Shown here in pieces: positions 8,424-17,000 of a DNA stretch of 64,000 bases; the first letter of the stretch is position 1, and every line of letters starts with the position of its first letter. The translations under genes and the position numbers were made by a program. Source of the DNA: Erythrobacter sp. HKB08 (GTDB lineage: Bacteria > Pseudomonadota > Alphaproteobacteria > Sphingomonadales > Sphingomonadaceae); contig NZ_CP035310.1 in the NCBI RefSeq assembly GCF_004114695.1, positions 2,649,501-2,713,500 of the forward strand. Reading direction: 5' to 3'. The notes below the pieces were generated by a model. That model saw only the letters and a list, made by a program, of their open reading frames with translations. It was not told where the DNA came from and did not search any database.

Positions 8424-9833
8424 ATGACTGCCAATCGGATAGGGCTGGTTATCGGCGCGCTCGGGCTGCTCGCCGGGATCATCCTGCCGACGCCCGAGGG
8501 CATGACGCGCGAGGCATTCATCGTCGCGGGCCTCGTCGTGCTGATGGCAGCCTGGTGGATGACCGAGGCTATCCCGCTTACCGCGACTGCCCTGATGCCG
8601 TTCATCGTCCTGCCCCTCGCCGGAGTGATGACCGCGCGCGACACGGCGAGCGCCTATTACGCGCCGATCCTGTTCCTGCTGCTCGGCGGCGCGTTCATTG
8701 CGCTCGCGATCGAGCGGACCGGGCTGCACCGGCGGCTGTCGCTGGCGATCCTCAAGGGTATCGGCAGCGGCGGCGGGCAGACGCGGCTGCTGCTCGCCTT
8801 CATGATCAGCGCGGCGATCCTTTCCATGCTGATCTCCAACACCTCGACCTCGCTCATCATGATGCCGATGGCGCTCGCCGTCCTCGCCGGAGGCGGGGTC
8901 GCGGCGGGCGAGCGAGAGGGGCTTTCCGGCGCGCTGCCGATGGGCATTGCCTTTGCCGCGAGCATCGGCGGCCTCGGCACGATCGTCGGTTCGCCGACCA
9001 ACGGGATCGCCGTCGCCCTGCTCGACGAGATGACCGGCCTGCGCATCAGTTTCGCGGAATGGATGGCTTACGGCCTCCCGGTCGTGCTGATCGGGGTACC
9101 GCTCGCCGCGTTCATCATTTCGCACGTCCAGCAGGTCGCCTCGCACCCGTTCGACGTAAAAGCGGCGCGTGCGGCGATCGACGACCATGCCCCTTGGTCG
9201 AGCGCCGAGAAGCGCCTCCTGCCGATCATCGCCATCACCTTCGCGCTGTGGATGAGCCAGCGCTGGGTCGCGCCCTACTTGCCGGAGAACAGCTGGACCG
9301 ACGGGACGATCGCGATCCTCGCCTCGCTCGCGCTGTTCCTGCTGCCCGACGGGACGGGCCGACCGATGCTGCAATGGCACGAGGCCGACCGCGCGCCTTG
9401 GGGTGTGATCATGATGTTCGGCGGCGGCCTCGCGCTTGCAGCAGGGATGCAGGCGTCCGGCCTTGCGGACTGGCTCGGTCAGGCGCTTCTGCCGCTCGAC
9501 GCACTGCCGCTGGTCGTCGTCGCGCTCGCCATCGTCGCCATGGTCGTGCTGATCACCGAGTTCGCCAGTAATGTCGCAACGGCGAGCGGCATCATCCCGG
9601 TCGTTGCGAGCCTCGTCGTCGCGCTCGGGGTCGATCCGATCCTGCTCGCAATGCCTGCCGCCCTCGCCGCGAGCTGGGGTTTCATGCTGCCGGCAGGCAC
9701 CGGGCCGAACGCCATCGCATGGTCGACCGGGCACATCCGGATCGGCCGCATGGTCGGCGCCGGGATCCTGCTCGATCTGGCGGGGATTTTCCTGATCGTC
9801 GGAATGGTGTGGGCGGTTGCGGCCATCCTCTAA
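8424..9833 (+). CDS. SLC13/DASS family anion symporter
   Basis: Polytopic inner-membrane transporter (469 aa) of the divalent anion:Na+ symporter family, which imports dicarboxylates, sulfate or phosphate. Both sodium/substrate signature motifs are present: SNTSTSLIMMPMAL in the N-terminal half and SNVATASGIIPV in the C-terminal half, consistent with the inverted-repeat fold. WWMTEAIPLTATALMPF is the usual first conserved block. ATG 8424 follows a GAGGGGA ribosome site and is preferred to an in-frame start at 8352. Substrate cannot be told from sequence; dicarboxylate or sulfate are the likeliest. The sulfur amino-acid gene downstream may be a hint or coincidence. Confidence 0.88.
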   Translation: MTANRIGLVIGALGLLAGIILPTPEGMTREAFIVAGLVVLMAAWWMTEAIPLTATALMPFIVLPLAGVMTARDTASAYYAPILFLLLGGAFIALAIERTGLHRRLSLAILKGIGSGGGQTRLLLAFMISAAILSMLISNTSTSLIMMPMALAVLAGGGVAAGEREGLSGALPMGIAFAASIGGLGTIVGSPTNGIAVALLDEMTGLRISFAEWMAYGLPVVLIGVPLAAFIISHVQQVASHPFDVKAARAAIDDHAPWSSAEKRLLPIIAITFALWMSQRWVAPYLPENSWTDGTIAILASLALFLLPDGTGRPMLQWHEADRAPWGVIMMFGGGLALAAGMQASGLADWLGQALLPLDALPLVVVALAIVAMVVLITEFASNVATASGIIPVVASLVVALGVDPILLAMPAALAASWGFMLPAGTGPNAIAWSTGHIRIGRMVGAGILLDLAGIFLIVGMVWAVAAIL

Positions 9834-9902
9834 CGCGCGAGTTGAAATCGACCCGCACGGGCGATATTCGCCGCTCCAGCATTCGGCATCCGGCGGAGAT
9901 GC

Positions 9903-9992
9903 GTTCCTGCGGAGGTTAGGAACGGGCGCCCCGGCCAGCCATACCGGCTCCTGCCTTCCTGGGAGCATGATGCAAGGAAGGACCCGTCGCAC
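9903..9992 (+). promoter_or_regulatory. structured 5' leader with an SD-sequestering hairpin
   Basis: Two perfect hairpins lie before the PLP-enzyme gene: GTTCCT/AGGAAC (9903-9908 with 9918-9923) and CCTTCCT/AGGAAGG (9954-9960 with 9975-9981, 14-base loop). The 3' arm of the second contains the GGAAGGA ribosome site, 10 bases before ATG 9993, so folding would hide it. I could not match the leader to SAM-I, SAM-II or SAM/SAH consensus cores. It is a candidate translational switch of unknown type. Confidence 0.4.
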
Positions 9993-11309
9993 ATGACCGA
10001 CGCAGTCGACGCAGCTGAAACCCCGACCCCGCGCCGCAAGCCCAAGGCGCCCGTCACCACGATCAATGGCCGCGAAATGAAGCCCAGCACGCTGATGATG
10101 GGCTATGGCTACGACCCCGCCCTTTCGGAAGGCTCGCTCAAGGCGCCGATCTTCCTCACCAGCACTTTCGCTTTCGAGAACGCGGCCGCAGGCAAGCGCC
10201 ACTTCGAAGGCATCACCGGCCAGCGTCCGGGCGGTGCGGAAGGCCTCGTCTATTCGCGCTTCAACGGCCCGAACCAGGAAATCCTCGAAGATCGCCTCGC
10301 CATCTGGGACGGCGCGGAAGACGCGCTGTGCTTCTCCAGCGGCATGACCGCGATCTGCATCCTGATGCTGGCCTATTGCTCGGCCGGCGACGTGATCGTC
10401 CACTCCGGCCCGCTCTATGCGGCGAGCGAAGGCTTCGTCGCCAAGGTGCTGAGCAAGTTCGGCGTGACCTATATCGACTTCCCGGCAGGCGCGAACCGCG
10501 AGGAACTCGACGCCGTGCTCGAAAAGGCGAAGGCGCAGGCCGAGGCGAACGGCGGCAAGGTCGCGATGATCTACCTCGAAAGCCCGGGCAACCCGACCAA
10601 TGCGCTGGTCGACGTCGAAGCGGTCAAGGCCGCGCGCGATGCGAAGCTCGACATGGATTGCCCGATCGCGATCGACAACACCTTCCTCGGCCCGCTGTGG
10701 CAGCGCCCGCTCGACAATGGCGCGGACATCGTCTGCTACTCGCTGACCAAATATGTCGGCGGCCATTCGGACCTCGTGGCAGGTTCGGTCGCAGGCGCGA
10801 AGAAGTGGATGGACCCGGTCCGTGCGCTGCGCAACACGATGGGTGGCATTGCCGACCCGAACACCGCGTGGATGCTCCTGCGCAGCCTCGAAACCGTCGA
10901 ACTGCGCATGCAGCGCGCCGGCGAGAATGCGGAGAAGGTGTGCGAATTCCTTCGCGGCCATCCGAAGGTCGAAGGCCTCGGCTATCTCGGCTTCATCAAG
11001 GACGAGCGCCAGCAGGACATCTACGACCGTCACTGCACCGGCGCGGGCTCGACCTTCTCGGTCTTCATCCAGGGCGGCGAGGCGGAATGCTTCCGTTTCC
11101 TCGATGCGCTCAAGGTCGCCAAGCTCGCGGTCAGCCTCGGCGGTACCGAAACGCTGGCGAGCCACCCGGCGAGCATGACGCACCTCTCGGTCCCGCACGC
11201 ACGCCGCGACCAGCTCGGCATCACCGACAACCTCGTACGCATCTCGATCGGTATCGAGGACCCGGACGACCTGATCGCCGACTTCGCACAGGCGCTGGAC
11301 GCTGTCTGA
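9993..11309 (+). CDS. cystathionine gamma-synthase family PLP enzyme
   Basis: Fold-type I PLP enzyme of the Cys/Met metabolism family (438 aa). The Schiff-base lysine is K253 in SLTKYVGGHSD. Other markers are SRFNGPNQEILEDRLAIWDGAE, SSGMTAI, YLESPGNPTN, AIDNTFLGP and SLGGTETLASHPASMTH, which places it with cystathionine gamma-synthase, methionine gamma-lyase and O-acyl-homoserine sulfhydrylase; which of these reactions it performs cannot be decided from motifs. It has an N-terminal basic extension of about 25 residues. The leader hairpin suggests control at translation. It is followed after four bases by an ATP-grasp gene. Confidence 0.88.
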   Translation: MTDAVDAAETPTPRRKPKAPVTTINGREMKPSTLMMGYGYDPALSEGSLKAPIFLTSTFAFENAAAGKRHFEGITGQRPGGAEGLVYSRFNGPNQEILEDRLAIWDGAEDALCFSSGMTAICILMLAYCSAGDVIVHSGPLYAASEGFVAKVLSKFGVTYIDFPAGANREELDAVLEKAKAQAEANGGKVAMIYLESPGNPTNALVDVEAVKAARDAKLDMDCPIAIDNTFLGPLWQRPLDNGADIVCYSLTKYVGGHSDLVAGSVAGAKKWMDPVRALRNTMGGIADPNTAWMLLRSLETVELRMQRAGENAEKVCEFLRGHPKVEGLGYLGFIKDERQQDIYDRHCTGAGSTFSVFIQGGEAECFRFLDALKVAKLAVSLGGTETLASHPASMTHLSVPHARRDQLGITDNLVRISIGIEDPDDLIADFAQALDAV

Positions 11310-11313
11310 GGAC

Positions 11314-12195
11314 ATGCGGCGCGTCGGTTTCCTCGCGTGCCCGGGCACACTGCCGGGCTCGTCGGACCGGCGCGCCGATGCCCACGAGCACGATTTGCAG
11401 GTAGCGGCCCTTCGCGAAGGATTCGCACCTGCAGGGCTCGAGCTGGTCGAAATCGACTGGCGCGCGCCGGAAAGCGCGTTCGACGGGATTGAGCTCGTCC
11501 TTCTCGGCACGGTATGGGACTACCAGGACCATGCCGAGCGGTTCTTCGCGACCATCGAGGGGTTGGCTGCCCGCGGCATCGCCGTGTGCAATCCGCCCGA
11601 ACTGGTCCGCTGGAATATCGAGAAGACCTACCTGCGCGATCTCGAGCAAGCGGGCGCTCCAGTCATCCCGACCCTGTGGCTCGACGATCCGAATGGCGCC
11701 GACATCGCCGCCGCGTTCGATTACTTCGGCTGCGACCGGCTCGTCGTCAAACGCCAGGTCGGCGCCGGCGCGGAAGGTCAGATGAGTTTCGATCGCACCG
11801 CCCCGCCCTCGCCCGACTGGCGCTACGGCCACCGCGCGATGGTCCAGCCGTTCCTTCCGGCAATCGTCGAGGAAGGCGAATACAGCTTCGTTTTCTTCGA
11901 CGGCGAATTCTCGCACTGCATCCGCAAGACCGCCGCGCCGGGCGAATATCGCATCCAGTCGCTTTATGGCGGCAAGGAGGAAGCGATCGACCCGCCTGCC
12001 GAAGACATCGCTTCCGCGCAGGCGGTCGTGCGCGCGATACCGGGCGATACGCCGCTCTACGCCCGCATCGACATGATCCGGCAGGACGGCGCACTGGCAG
12101 TGATGGAGGCGGAACTGATAGAGCCCTACCTCTATCCCGAGCAGGCAACCGGCTTCGGCGCGCGCATGGCCGAAGCGATACTCAAGCGAATCTAG
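11314..12195 (+). CDS. ATP-grasp domain protein, RimK-like, substrate unknown
   Basis: 293-aa soluble protein with an ATP-grasp ligase layout: an N-terminal Rossmann-like part ([22 protein letters not shown]), then the ATP-binding module with [13 protein letters not shown] (flexible loop), [20 protein letters not shown] (the hinge and substrate strand) and a C-terminal [13 protein letters not shown] metal-binding segment. It resembles the widespread uncharacterised RimK-type glutathione-synthetase-like proteins. It should join a carboxylate to an amine or thiol using ATP. It follows the PLP sulfur enzyme by four bases and precedes purT by eleven, so the three appear to form one operon. Confidence 0.75.
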   Translation: MRRVGFLACPGTLPGSSDRRADAHEHDLQVAALREGFAPAGLELVEIDWRAPESAFDGIELVLLGTVWDYQDHAERFFATIEGLAARGIAVCNPPELVRWNIEKTYLRDLEQAGAPVIPTLWLDDPNGADIAAAFDYFGCDRLVVKRQVGAGAEGQMSFDRTAPPSPDWRYGHRAMVQPFLPAIVEEGEYSFVFFDGEFSHCIRKTAAPGEYRIQSLYGGKEEAIDPPAEDIASAQAVVRAIPGDTPLYARIDMIRQDGALAVMEAELIEPYLYPEQATGFGARMAEAILKRI

Positions 12196-12206
12196 GAAAC
12201 GACCCG

Positions 12207-13367
12207 ATGGCCCATACCGCGAAAATCCTCCTCCTCGGTTCGGGCGAACTGGGCCGCGAATTCGTCATCTCGGCCAAGCGGCTCGGTGCCTATGTCGTCG
12301 CCTGCGATGCATATGAGGCAGCGCCGGCCATGCAGCTGGCCGATGCGTTCGAAGTGTTCTCGATGCTCGACGGCGAAGCGCTGCGCGCCGTGGTCCGTAA
12401 GCACCGCCCCGACTTCATCGTGCCCGAGGTCGAGGCGATCCGCACCGAAGTGCTCGCAGAGGTCGAGGCGGAAGGCTTCACCGTCGTCCCCTCTGCCCGG
12501 GCGACGCAGATGACCATGAACCGCGATGCGATCCGCGATCTGGCCGCGCAGCAGCTCGGCCTCACGACTTCGCGCTATCGCTATGCCGAAAGCCTCGAGG
12601 AAGTGCTGGCGGGTGCCGAGCACACCGGCCTGCCCTGCGTCATCAAGCCGGTCATGTCGTCTTCGGGCAAGGGCCAGAGCACCGTGCGCGATGCAGACGA
12701 GCTGGAAACGGCGTGGAACTATGCGGTCGACAACATGCGCGGCGATCGCAAGCGCGTGATCGTCGAGCAGTTCGTCGACTTCGATTACGAAATTACGCTG
12801 CTGACCGTGCGCCACAAGAACGGCGTTACCTTCTGCCCGCCCATCGGCCATCGGCAGGAACGCGGGGACTACCAGGAAAGCTGGCAGCCGACGCCTATGT
12901 CCGAAGCAGCAATCGCCTCCGCACAGGACATGGCCCGCAAGGTGGTCGACGATCTGGGCGGCTACGGCCTGTTCGGGGTCGAGTTCTTCGTGAAGGGGGA
13001 CGAGGTGATATTCTCCGAGCTCAGCCCGCGCCCGCACGATACCGGGATGGTGACGCTGGTGAGCCAGAACCTGTCCGAATTCGACCTGCACGCCCGCGCC
13101 ATCCTCGGCCTGCCGATCCCCGAAGAACTGCGCGCCCGCCCTTCGGCCAGCGCGGTGATCCTCGCCGACCGGGCAAGCGAGACGGTCAGCTATTCGGGCC
13201 TTGCCGATGCGATGGAGAACGGCAGCGACATCCGCATTTTCGCCAAGCCCGTCACCCGGCCCTACCGCCGGATGGGCGTCGCGCTGGCGACTGCGGGCGA
13301 TACCGACACGGCGCGCCGGAAAGCCGCTGAAGCAGCGGCGAAGGTGCACATCCACTACGGAGATTGA
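12207..13367 (+). CDS. purT: formate-dependent phosphoribosylglycinamide formyltransferase
   Basis: PurT formylates GAR with formate and ATP in purine synthesis, as the folate-free alternative to PurN. It is a full-length ATP-grasp enzyme (386 aa): N-terminal [34 protein letters not shown], the ATP-binding [33 protein letters not shown], and [28 protein letters not shown] are all standard. AGGAAAC precedes ATG 12207. Its upstream neighbour is also an ATP-grasp protein but is too divergent to be a recent duplicate. The following gene starts three bases after its stop. Confidence 0.96.
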   Translation: MAHTAKILLLGSGELGREFVISAKRLGAYVVACDAYEAAPAMQLADAFEVFSMLDGEALRAVVRKHRPDFIVPEVEAIRTEVLAEVEAEGFTVVPSARATQMTMNRDAIRDLAAQQLGLTTSRYRYAESLEEVLAGAEHTGLPCVIKPVMSSSGKGQSTVRDADELETAWNYAVDNMRGDRKRVIVEQFVDFDYEITLLTVRHKNGVTFCPPIGHRQERGDYQESWQPTPMSEAAIASAQDMARKVVDDLGGYGLFGVEFFVKGDEVIFSELSPRPHDTGMVTLVSQNLSEFDLHARAILGLPIPEELRARPSASAVILADRASETVSYSGLADAMENGSDIRIFAKPVTRPYRRMGVALATAGDTDTARRKAAEAAAKVHIHYGD

Positions 13368-13369
13368 AC

Positions 13370-14137
13370 ATGGCAGAGCGCAAACCGGTCTTTCTCGTCA
13401 TTGGTGCCGGTGCCGGCATCGGTGGCCACACCGCGCAGCGCTTCGCCGCCGGCGGTTATCACGCGGTTCTCGCCCGGCGCTCCGACGAAGAGGGCCTGCA
13501 GAAGCTGGTCGATGCCATCGGCGATGCCGGCGGCGAGGCGAGCGGCAGGCTGATCGATGCATTGCTGCCCGATACGATCGAAGAGCTGGTCGAAGACGTC
13601 GAGCGCAGCATCGGGCCGATCGAATGCGCCCTGTTCAATCTCGGCGCGCAGATCGGCAACCGCGCCCTCGCCGATACGACCGATCGCATATTCGAGCTCG
13701 GATGGAGGCTCGCGACCTATGCGCCTTTCCGCCTCGCCCGCGCGCTGATGCCGCATATGGCGGAACGCGGGCGCGGTTCGCTCATCGTCACCAGCGCGAC
13801 GGCCGCCGTGCGCGGCAATGCCGGCCAGCACAGCCACGCCGCGGCGATGGGCGGAAGACGGATGCTGTGCCAGAGCCTCAATGCGGAGTTTGCGCCGAAG
13901 GGCATCCATGTGGTCCACGCGCTGATCGACGGTCCGGTCGATGCGCCCGATACGCTCGGCAAGATGCTCGGCGACAAGTTCGAGGGCTTCAAATCGAGCA
14001 AGGGCGAAGACGGGCTGCTCGATCCCGCTGCGGTGGCGGAAACCTACTGGCACCTCGCCCACCAGCCGCGCAGCGCCTGGACGCACGAGATCGACCTCAG
14101 GCCGTGGACCGACACGCCCTGGTGGAACGACAACTAG
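13370..14137 (+). CDS. SDR-fold protein lacking the catalytic Tyr and Lys
   Basis: Short-chain dehydrogenase/reductase homologue (255 aa). The N-terminal nucleotide motif GAGAGIGGHTAQRF and the FNLGAQIG segment are recognisable, as is the SATAAV strand with its Ser. The region that should hold YxxxK instead reads QHSHAAAMGGRRM, so by alignment the Tyr is His and the Lys is Met. The protein may still bind a nucleotide but is unlikely to be a normal oxidoreductase. GGAG 7 bases upstream supports ATG 13370; a TTG at 13364 overlapping the purT stop is the alternative. It belongs to the purT transcript. Confidence 0.8.
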   Translation: MAERKPVFLVIGAGAGIGGHTAQRFAAGGYHAVLARRSDEEGLQKLVDAIGDAGGEASGRLIDALLPDTIEELVEDVERSIGPIECALFNLGAQIGNRALADTTDRIFELGWRLATYAPFRLARALMPHMAERGRGSLIVTSATAAVRGNAGQHSHAAAMGGRRMLCQSLNAEFAPKGIHVVHALIDGPVDAPDTLGKMLGDKFEGFKSSKGEDGLLDPAAVAETYWHLAHQPRSAWTHEIDLRPWTDTPWWNDN

Positions 14138-14156
14138 CTAGGGAGGTCGGGGGCGC

Positions 14157-14690
14157 TCAGCCCTTCCACTCGCGGCGCTCTTCCGCCTGCCGCAGCACTT
14201 CGTAGGCGACCTGCAGCTTCTGGAACTCCTCGGCGGCTTCCTTGTCGCCCGGCTTCACGTCGGGATGCACCAGCTTCGCCTTGGCGCGGTATGCCTTCTT
14301 GATCGCAGCGAATTCGACATCCGGTTCCAGCTCGAGGACGTCGAGTGCGCGCATCTCGTCGGCCGAACGCGAACCATCACCGCTGCCGCCCCAGCCGTAG
14401 TGCTGCGCCTCGGCATAGCCGGCATTCTCGCTCCGCTCGCTTTTCGCGCGCGCTTCCTTCTCGGCCTTGTCCAGGCCTTCGAAATAGTCCCACTTGGAAT
14501 TGTATTCCGCCGCGTGCTTCTGGCAGAAATACCAGCGCTCCTTGCTGTTCGGAGCCTTCGGCGCGGGACAGTGGCCCTTTTCCTCGCAGCCGTGCCGGTC
14601 GCACAGGCGAACGGTTGTCGCATCGCGCGACGAGCCATAGCCGCGCCAACGCGGGAAACCCCAGTCGTTCGACCGGCGATTACCGACCAT
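14157..14690 (-). CDS. J-domain protein with N-terminal Cys/His motif
   Basis: DnaJ-type co-chaperone (177 aa). The J domain is at the C-terminus, from about residue 113 (MRALDVLELEPDVEFAAIKKAYRAKAKL) through the essential HPD (VHPDV) to VAYEVLRQAEE, so it should stimulate an Hsp70. The N-terminal half has LCDRHGCEEKGHCPAP and FCQKHAAEYN, a Cys/His arrangement that could bind zinc. It lacks the G/F and zinc-finger domains of DnaJ itself. Such N-terminal Cys motif plus C-terminal J-domain proteins are common in alphaproteobacteria; client unknown. Confidence 0.85.
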   Translation of the reverse strand: MVGNRRSNDWGFPRWRGYGSSRDATTVRLCDRHGCEEKGHCPAPKAPNSKERWYFCQKHAAEYNSKWDYFEGLDKAEKEARAKSERSENAGYAEAQHYGWGGSGDGSRSADEMRALDVLELEPDVEFAAIKKAYRAKAKLVHPDVKPGDKEAAEEFQKLQVAYEVLRQAEERREWKG

Positions 14691-14787
14691 GGTCGGCTCC
14701 GCATGCAGTTCGGCTGGCGCTCATTGCGGTTGATCTAGGGACGATTGCGAAATTTTGAAAGATCGGGAACAAGGTTGCAGCTTGAAA

Positions 14788-14802
14788 TGTTGCATTGCAA
14801 CA
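14788..14802. promoter_or_regulatory. perfect 7+1+7 palindrome upstream of a small gene
   Basis: TGTTGCA-T-TGCAACA is a perfect inverted repeat in the 164-bp divergent gap between the J-domain gene and the 49-residue ORF, 52 bases before the latter's ATG. It lies in an AT-richer patch that could hold a promoter and reads like an operator for a dimeric regulator. The remainder of the gap shows no gene. Confidence 0.35.
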
Positions 14803-14854
14803 GATCGTTCACATCTCGAGGCTAGAGGGCCTTCAACCGCAACCAGAAGATATC

Positions 14855-15004
14855 ATGAGCCAGCAGCTTAAATTCTCCGCAACCGCATCGATCCTCGCCA
14901 TGGCGCTGTTTGCGCTGGTGGGCGGAATGGGTGTGTCGGTCGACGGCGCTGCGCTCGATCTGGCCCAGCCGGGCTACGAGCAGTTCGTGCAAGTCGCGCG
15001 CTGA
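14855..15004 (+). CDS. small membrane or exported protein, 49 aa
   Basis: ATG 14855, preceded by AGAAGA eight bases upstream, encodes 49 residues with one hydrophobic stretch (about residues 11-27, SILAMALFALVGGMG) flanked by MSQQLKFSAT and a C-terminal DLAQPGYEQFVQVAR. It looks like a signal peptide or single-helix anchor with a short periplasmic tail. No family recognised. Support comes from the ribosome site, the upstream palindrome and a convergent hairpin just after the stop. It could still be spurious. Confidence 0.5.
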   Translation: MSQQLKFSATASILAMALFALVGGMGVSVDGAALDLAQPGYEQFVQVAR

Positions 15005-15033
15005 TCCGGCCCGCCGCGCCGCGACAGGCCGGA
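15005..15033. terminator. possible bidirectional terminator hairpin
   Basis: TCCGGCC (15005-15011) and GGCCGGA (15027-15033) form a 7-bp stem between the convergent 49-aa ORF and pal. No T tract follows on either side, so intrinsic termination is uncertain. Confidence 0.35.
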
Positions 15034-15043
15034 CCTGTTCACA

Positions 15044-15562
15044 TCACTCGATAACGACAGTCACCGCACGGCGGTTCTGCGCCCACGCGCTCTCGTTCGA
15101 GCCGAGGGCGACCGGGCGCTCCTTGCCGTAGCTGACGGTGCGCACGCGGCTCGCATCGATGCCGAGGCCGACGAGGTAGTTCTTCGCCGCATTGGCACGA
15201 CGTTCGCCGAGCGCGAGGTTGTATTCGCGAGTACCGCGTTCGTCGGCATGGCCTTCGACCGTCACGCGGATGCTCGGATAACGCATCAGATACTGCGCCT
15301 GGCTCTGCAGGGCGGCAGCATCGGCGCTGTCGATGTTGTAGCGATCGGTATCGAAATAGATCACGTTCTGCCCGTTCACTGCGTCGACGAAGTGCCGCTG
15401 CGTGCCGAGCTCCGCCCCGGTGGGAGCGGTGGTGGTCGTCGTCTGCGTCGACGAAGTGGTCTCGACCGGCTCGGGCGGAAGCGTGTCCGGAGCCTTCGGT
15501 TTGCAAGCGCCGAGGGCAACGGTGCCGATCAGCAGCGAAGCGACGATAGTACGGTTATTCAT
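15044..15562 (-). CDS. pal: peptidoglycan-associated lipoprotein Pal
   Basis: Outer-membrane lipoprotein that ties the membrane to peptidoglycan and works with TolB during constriction. The signal ends LIGTVALGAC with the lipidated Cys20. A Thr-rich linker (to about residue 50) precedes the OmpA-like domain: IYFDTDRYNIDSADAAAL, VTVEGHADERGTREYNLALGERRANA, and ERPVALGSNESAWAQNRRAVTVV. GAGGAGAG precedes ATG 15562. It is the last gene of the ybgC-tolQRAB-pal cluster, 61 bp after tolB. Confidence 0.97.
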   Translation of the reverse strand: MNNRTIVASLLIGTVALGACKPKAPDTLPPEPVETTSSTQTTTTTAPTGAELGTQRHFVDAVNGQNVIYFDTDRYNIDSADAAALQSQAQYLMRYPSIRVTVEGHADERGTREYNLALGERRANAAKNYLVGLGIDASRVRTVSYGKERPVALGSNESAWAQNRRAVTVVIE

Positions 15563-15623
15563 AAGCCTCTCCTCGGGAGGGTGTTGATCCAGGTGCGACC
15601 CCGCTTGCCCCCTAGAAACGTGT

Positions 15624-17000
15624 TTACGGTAGAATCGGTCCCCAAGCCGGATCCGACGCGTCCACCGGCGTCGGCAACTTCCTTTCGTTGCGGCCGGTGA
15701 GATCCACCTGCCAGAGTGACGTTTTGCCCGAGCCTCGCTCGGTTCGGAAAAACTGGATGATGCGGCCATTGGGCGCCCAGGTCGGTGCCTCGTCCTGCCA
15801 GCCATTGGTCAGCGTGCGGACATTGCTGCCCGAAGGCGACATGACGGAAATGTTGAAGCTGCTCGCATTGGTGAAGGCGATCTGGTCGCCGCGCGGGCTC
15901 CATTCCGGGGTCGCGCAGCGGGCGCTGCCGAAGCTGATGCGGCGCTGGTTCGACCCGTCGGCATCCATGACGTAGCACTGCTGGCTGCCCGAGCGGTCGC
16001 TTTCGAACACGATCTTGTTGCCGTCGGGCGAATAGGAGCCGCCGATATCGATGCCGGGCGTGTTGGTCAGGCGCACGCTCGGCCCACCGGATGCGGAAAC
16101 GCGGTAGATGTCCGTGTTCCCGGCAATGGCCATGGAATAGAGGATCCACTTGCCGTCCGGGCTCCAGCGCGGCGCGAAGGTCGGGTTCGCATTTTCGGTC
16201 ACCAGCGTCTGCCGCCCGGCGCCGATATCGTAGACGTAGATGCGCGGGTTGCCGTCGACGTAGCTGAGATAAAGCAGCTTGCTGTAGTCGGGCGAATAAC
16301 GCGGCGTCAGCGCGGTCGAGCGGCCCGTGGTGATGAAGCGCAGGTTGGCTCCGTCGCTGTCCATGATCGCAAGCCGCTTGGATCGGTTATCCTTAGGGCC
16401 GGTCTCCGCGATGAAGGCGATGCGGCTGTCGAAGAACGGGCTTTCGCCGGTCAGGCGCGAATAGACGAGGTCGGCGCATTTATGCGCAGCCCGGCGCCAG
16501 TCGCGCGGCGGGACGATCCAGCCTGAACGCGCAAGCTCGTCCTGCAGGGCGACATCGTAAAGATAGCAGCCGACCGTCAGGCGACCGTCGGGGCGCGCCT
16601 GGACATAGCCGTGAACCAGCATCTCCGCACTGCGGTTCGACCAGGTCGGCCAGTTGGGCGAGGTGATCTGGCCGAACGTCGGCTGCGGCAGGGCGTCCGG
16701 ACCGACCGGCTTGAAGAGGCCGTTGTTGCGCAGGTCGTTAAACACGACGCGGCCGATTTCCTTGCCGAGCGCTGCAGTGCCGGAGGTGTTGGCCGGCGTC
16801 GAGACGTCGCGATCGGTCGCGAAGCCCGCGATGGCGATGCCGAGATCCTGCCAGTCGCTCTCGTCGGTCACGCTACCCGACAGACCCTCCTGCTCGAAAG
16901 TCTCGACCTCGCCGCCCTCGGGCAGGCGATCGCCGAGGTCCTGTGCCGCTGCCGGAGCAGCGATACCGAATGCGAGCAAAATCAGCAGGTAACGCATCAT
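15624..17000 (-). CDS. tolB: Tol-Pal system beta-propeller protein TolB
   Basis: Periplasmic TolB (458 aa), which binds Pal and TolA. A signal peptide (MMRYLLILLAFGIAAPAAAQ) is followed by an N-terminal domain and a six-bladed propeller visible as repeats such as PRYSPDYSKLLYLSY, PRWSPDGKWILYSM, GSYSPDGNKIVFESDRSG and PEWSPRGDQIAFTN. The ATG at 17000 overlaps the tolA stop (TGATG), a translational coupling arrangement; a second ATG follows at 16997. An AGAAGG ribosome site lies upstream. Confidence 0.97.
   Translation of the reverse strand: MMRYLLILLAFGIAAPAAAQDLGDRLPEGGEVETFEQEGLSGSVTDESDWQDLGIAIAGFATDRDVSTPANTSGTAALGKEIGRVVFNDLRNNGLFKPVGPDALPQPTFGQITSPNWPTWSNRSAEMLVHGYVQARPDGRLTVGCYLYDVALQDELARSGWIVPPRDWRRAAHKCADLVYSRLTGESPFFDSRIAFIAETGPKDNRSKRLAIMDSDGANLRFITTGRSTALTPRYSPDYSKLLYLSYVDGNPRIYVYDIGAGRQTLVTENANPTFAPRWSPDGKWILYSMAIAGNTDIYRVSASGGPSVRLTNTPGIDIGGSYSPDGNKIVFESDRSGSQQCYVMDADGSNQRRISFGSARCATPEWSPRGDQIAFTNASSFNISVMSPSGSNVRTLTNGWQDEAPTWAPNGRIIQFFRTERGSGKTSLWQVDLTGRNERKLPTPVDASDPAWGPILP

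Noticed and set aside
9903-9992. Leader as a known SAM riboswitch
   Set aside because: No SAM-I, SAM-II or SAM/SAH core could be aligned, so it is left unassigned.
7620-11510. A very long open frame on the minus strand (about 1296 codons)
   Set aside because: It runs antisense to infC, the symporter and the PLP enzyme, and its translation is low-complexity Arg/His/Asp-rich text typical of GC-rich shadow frames.
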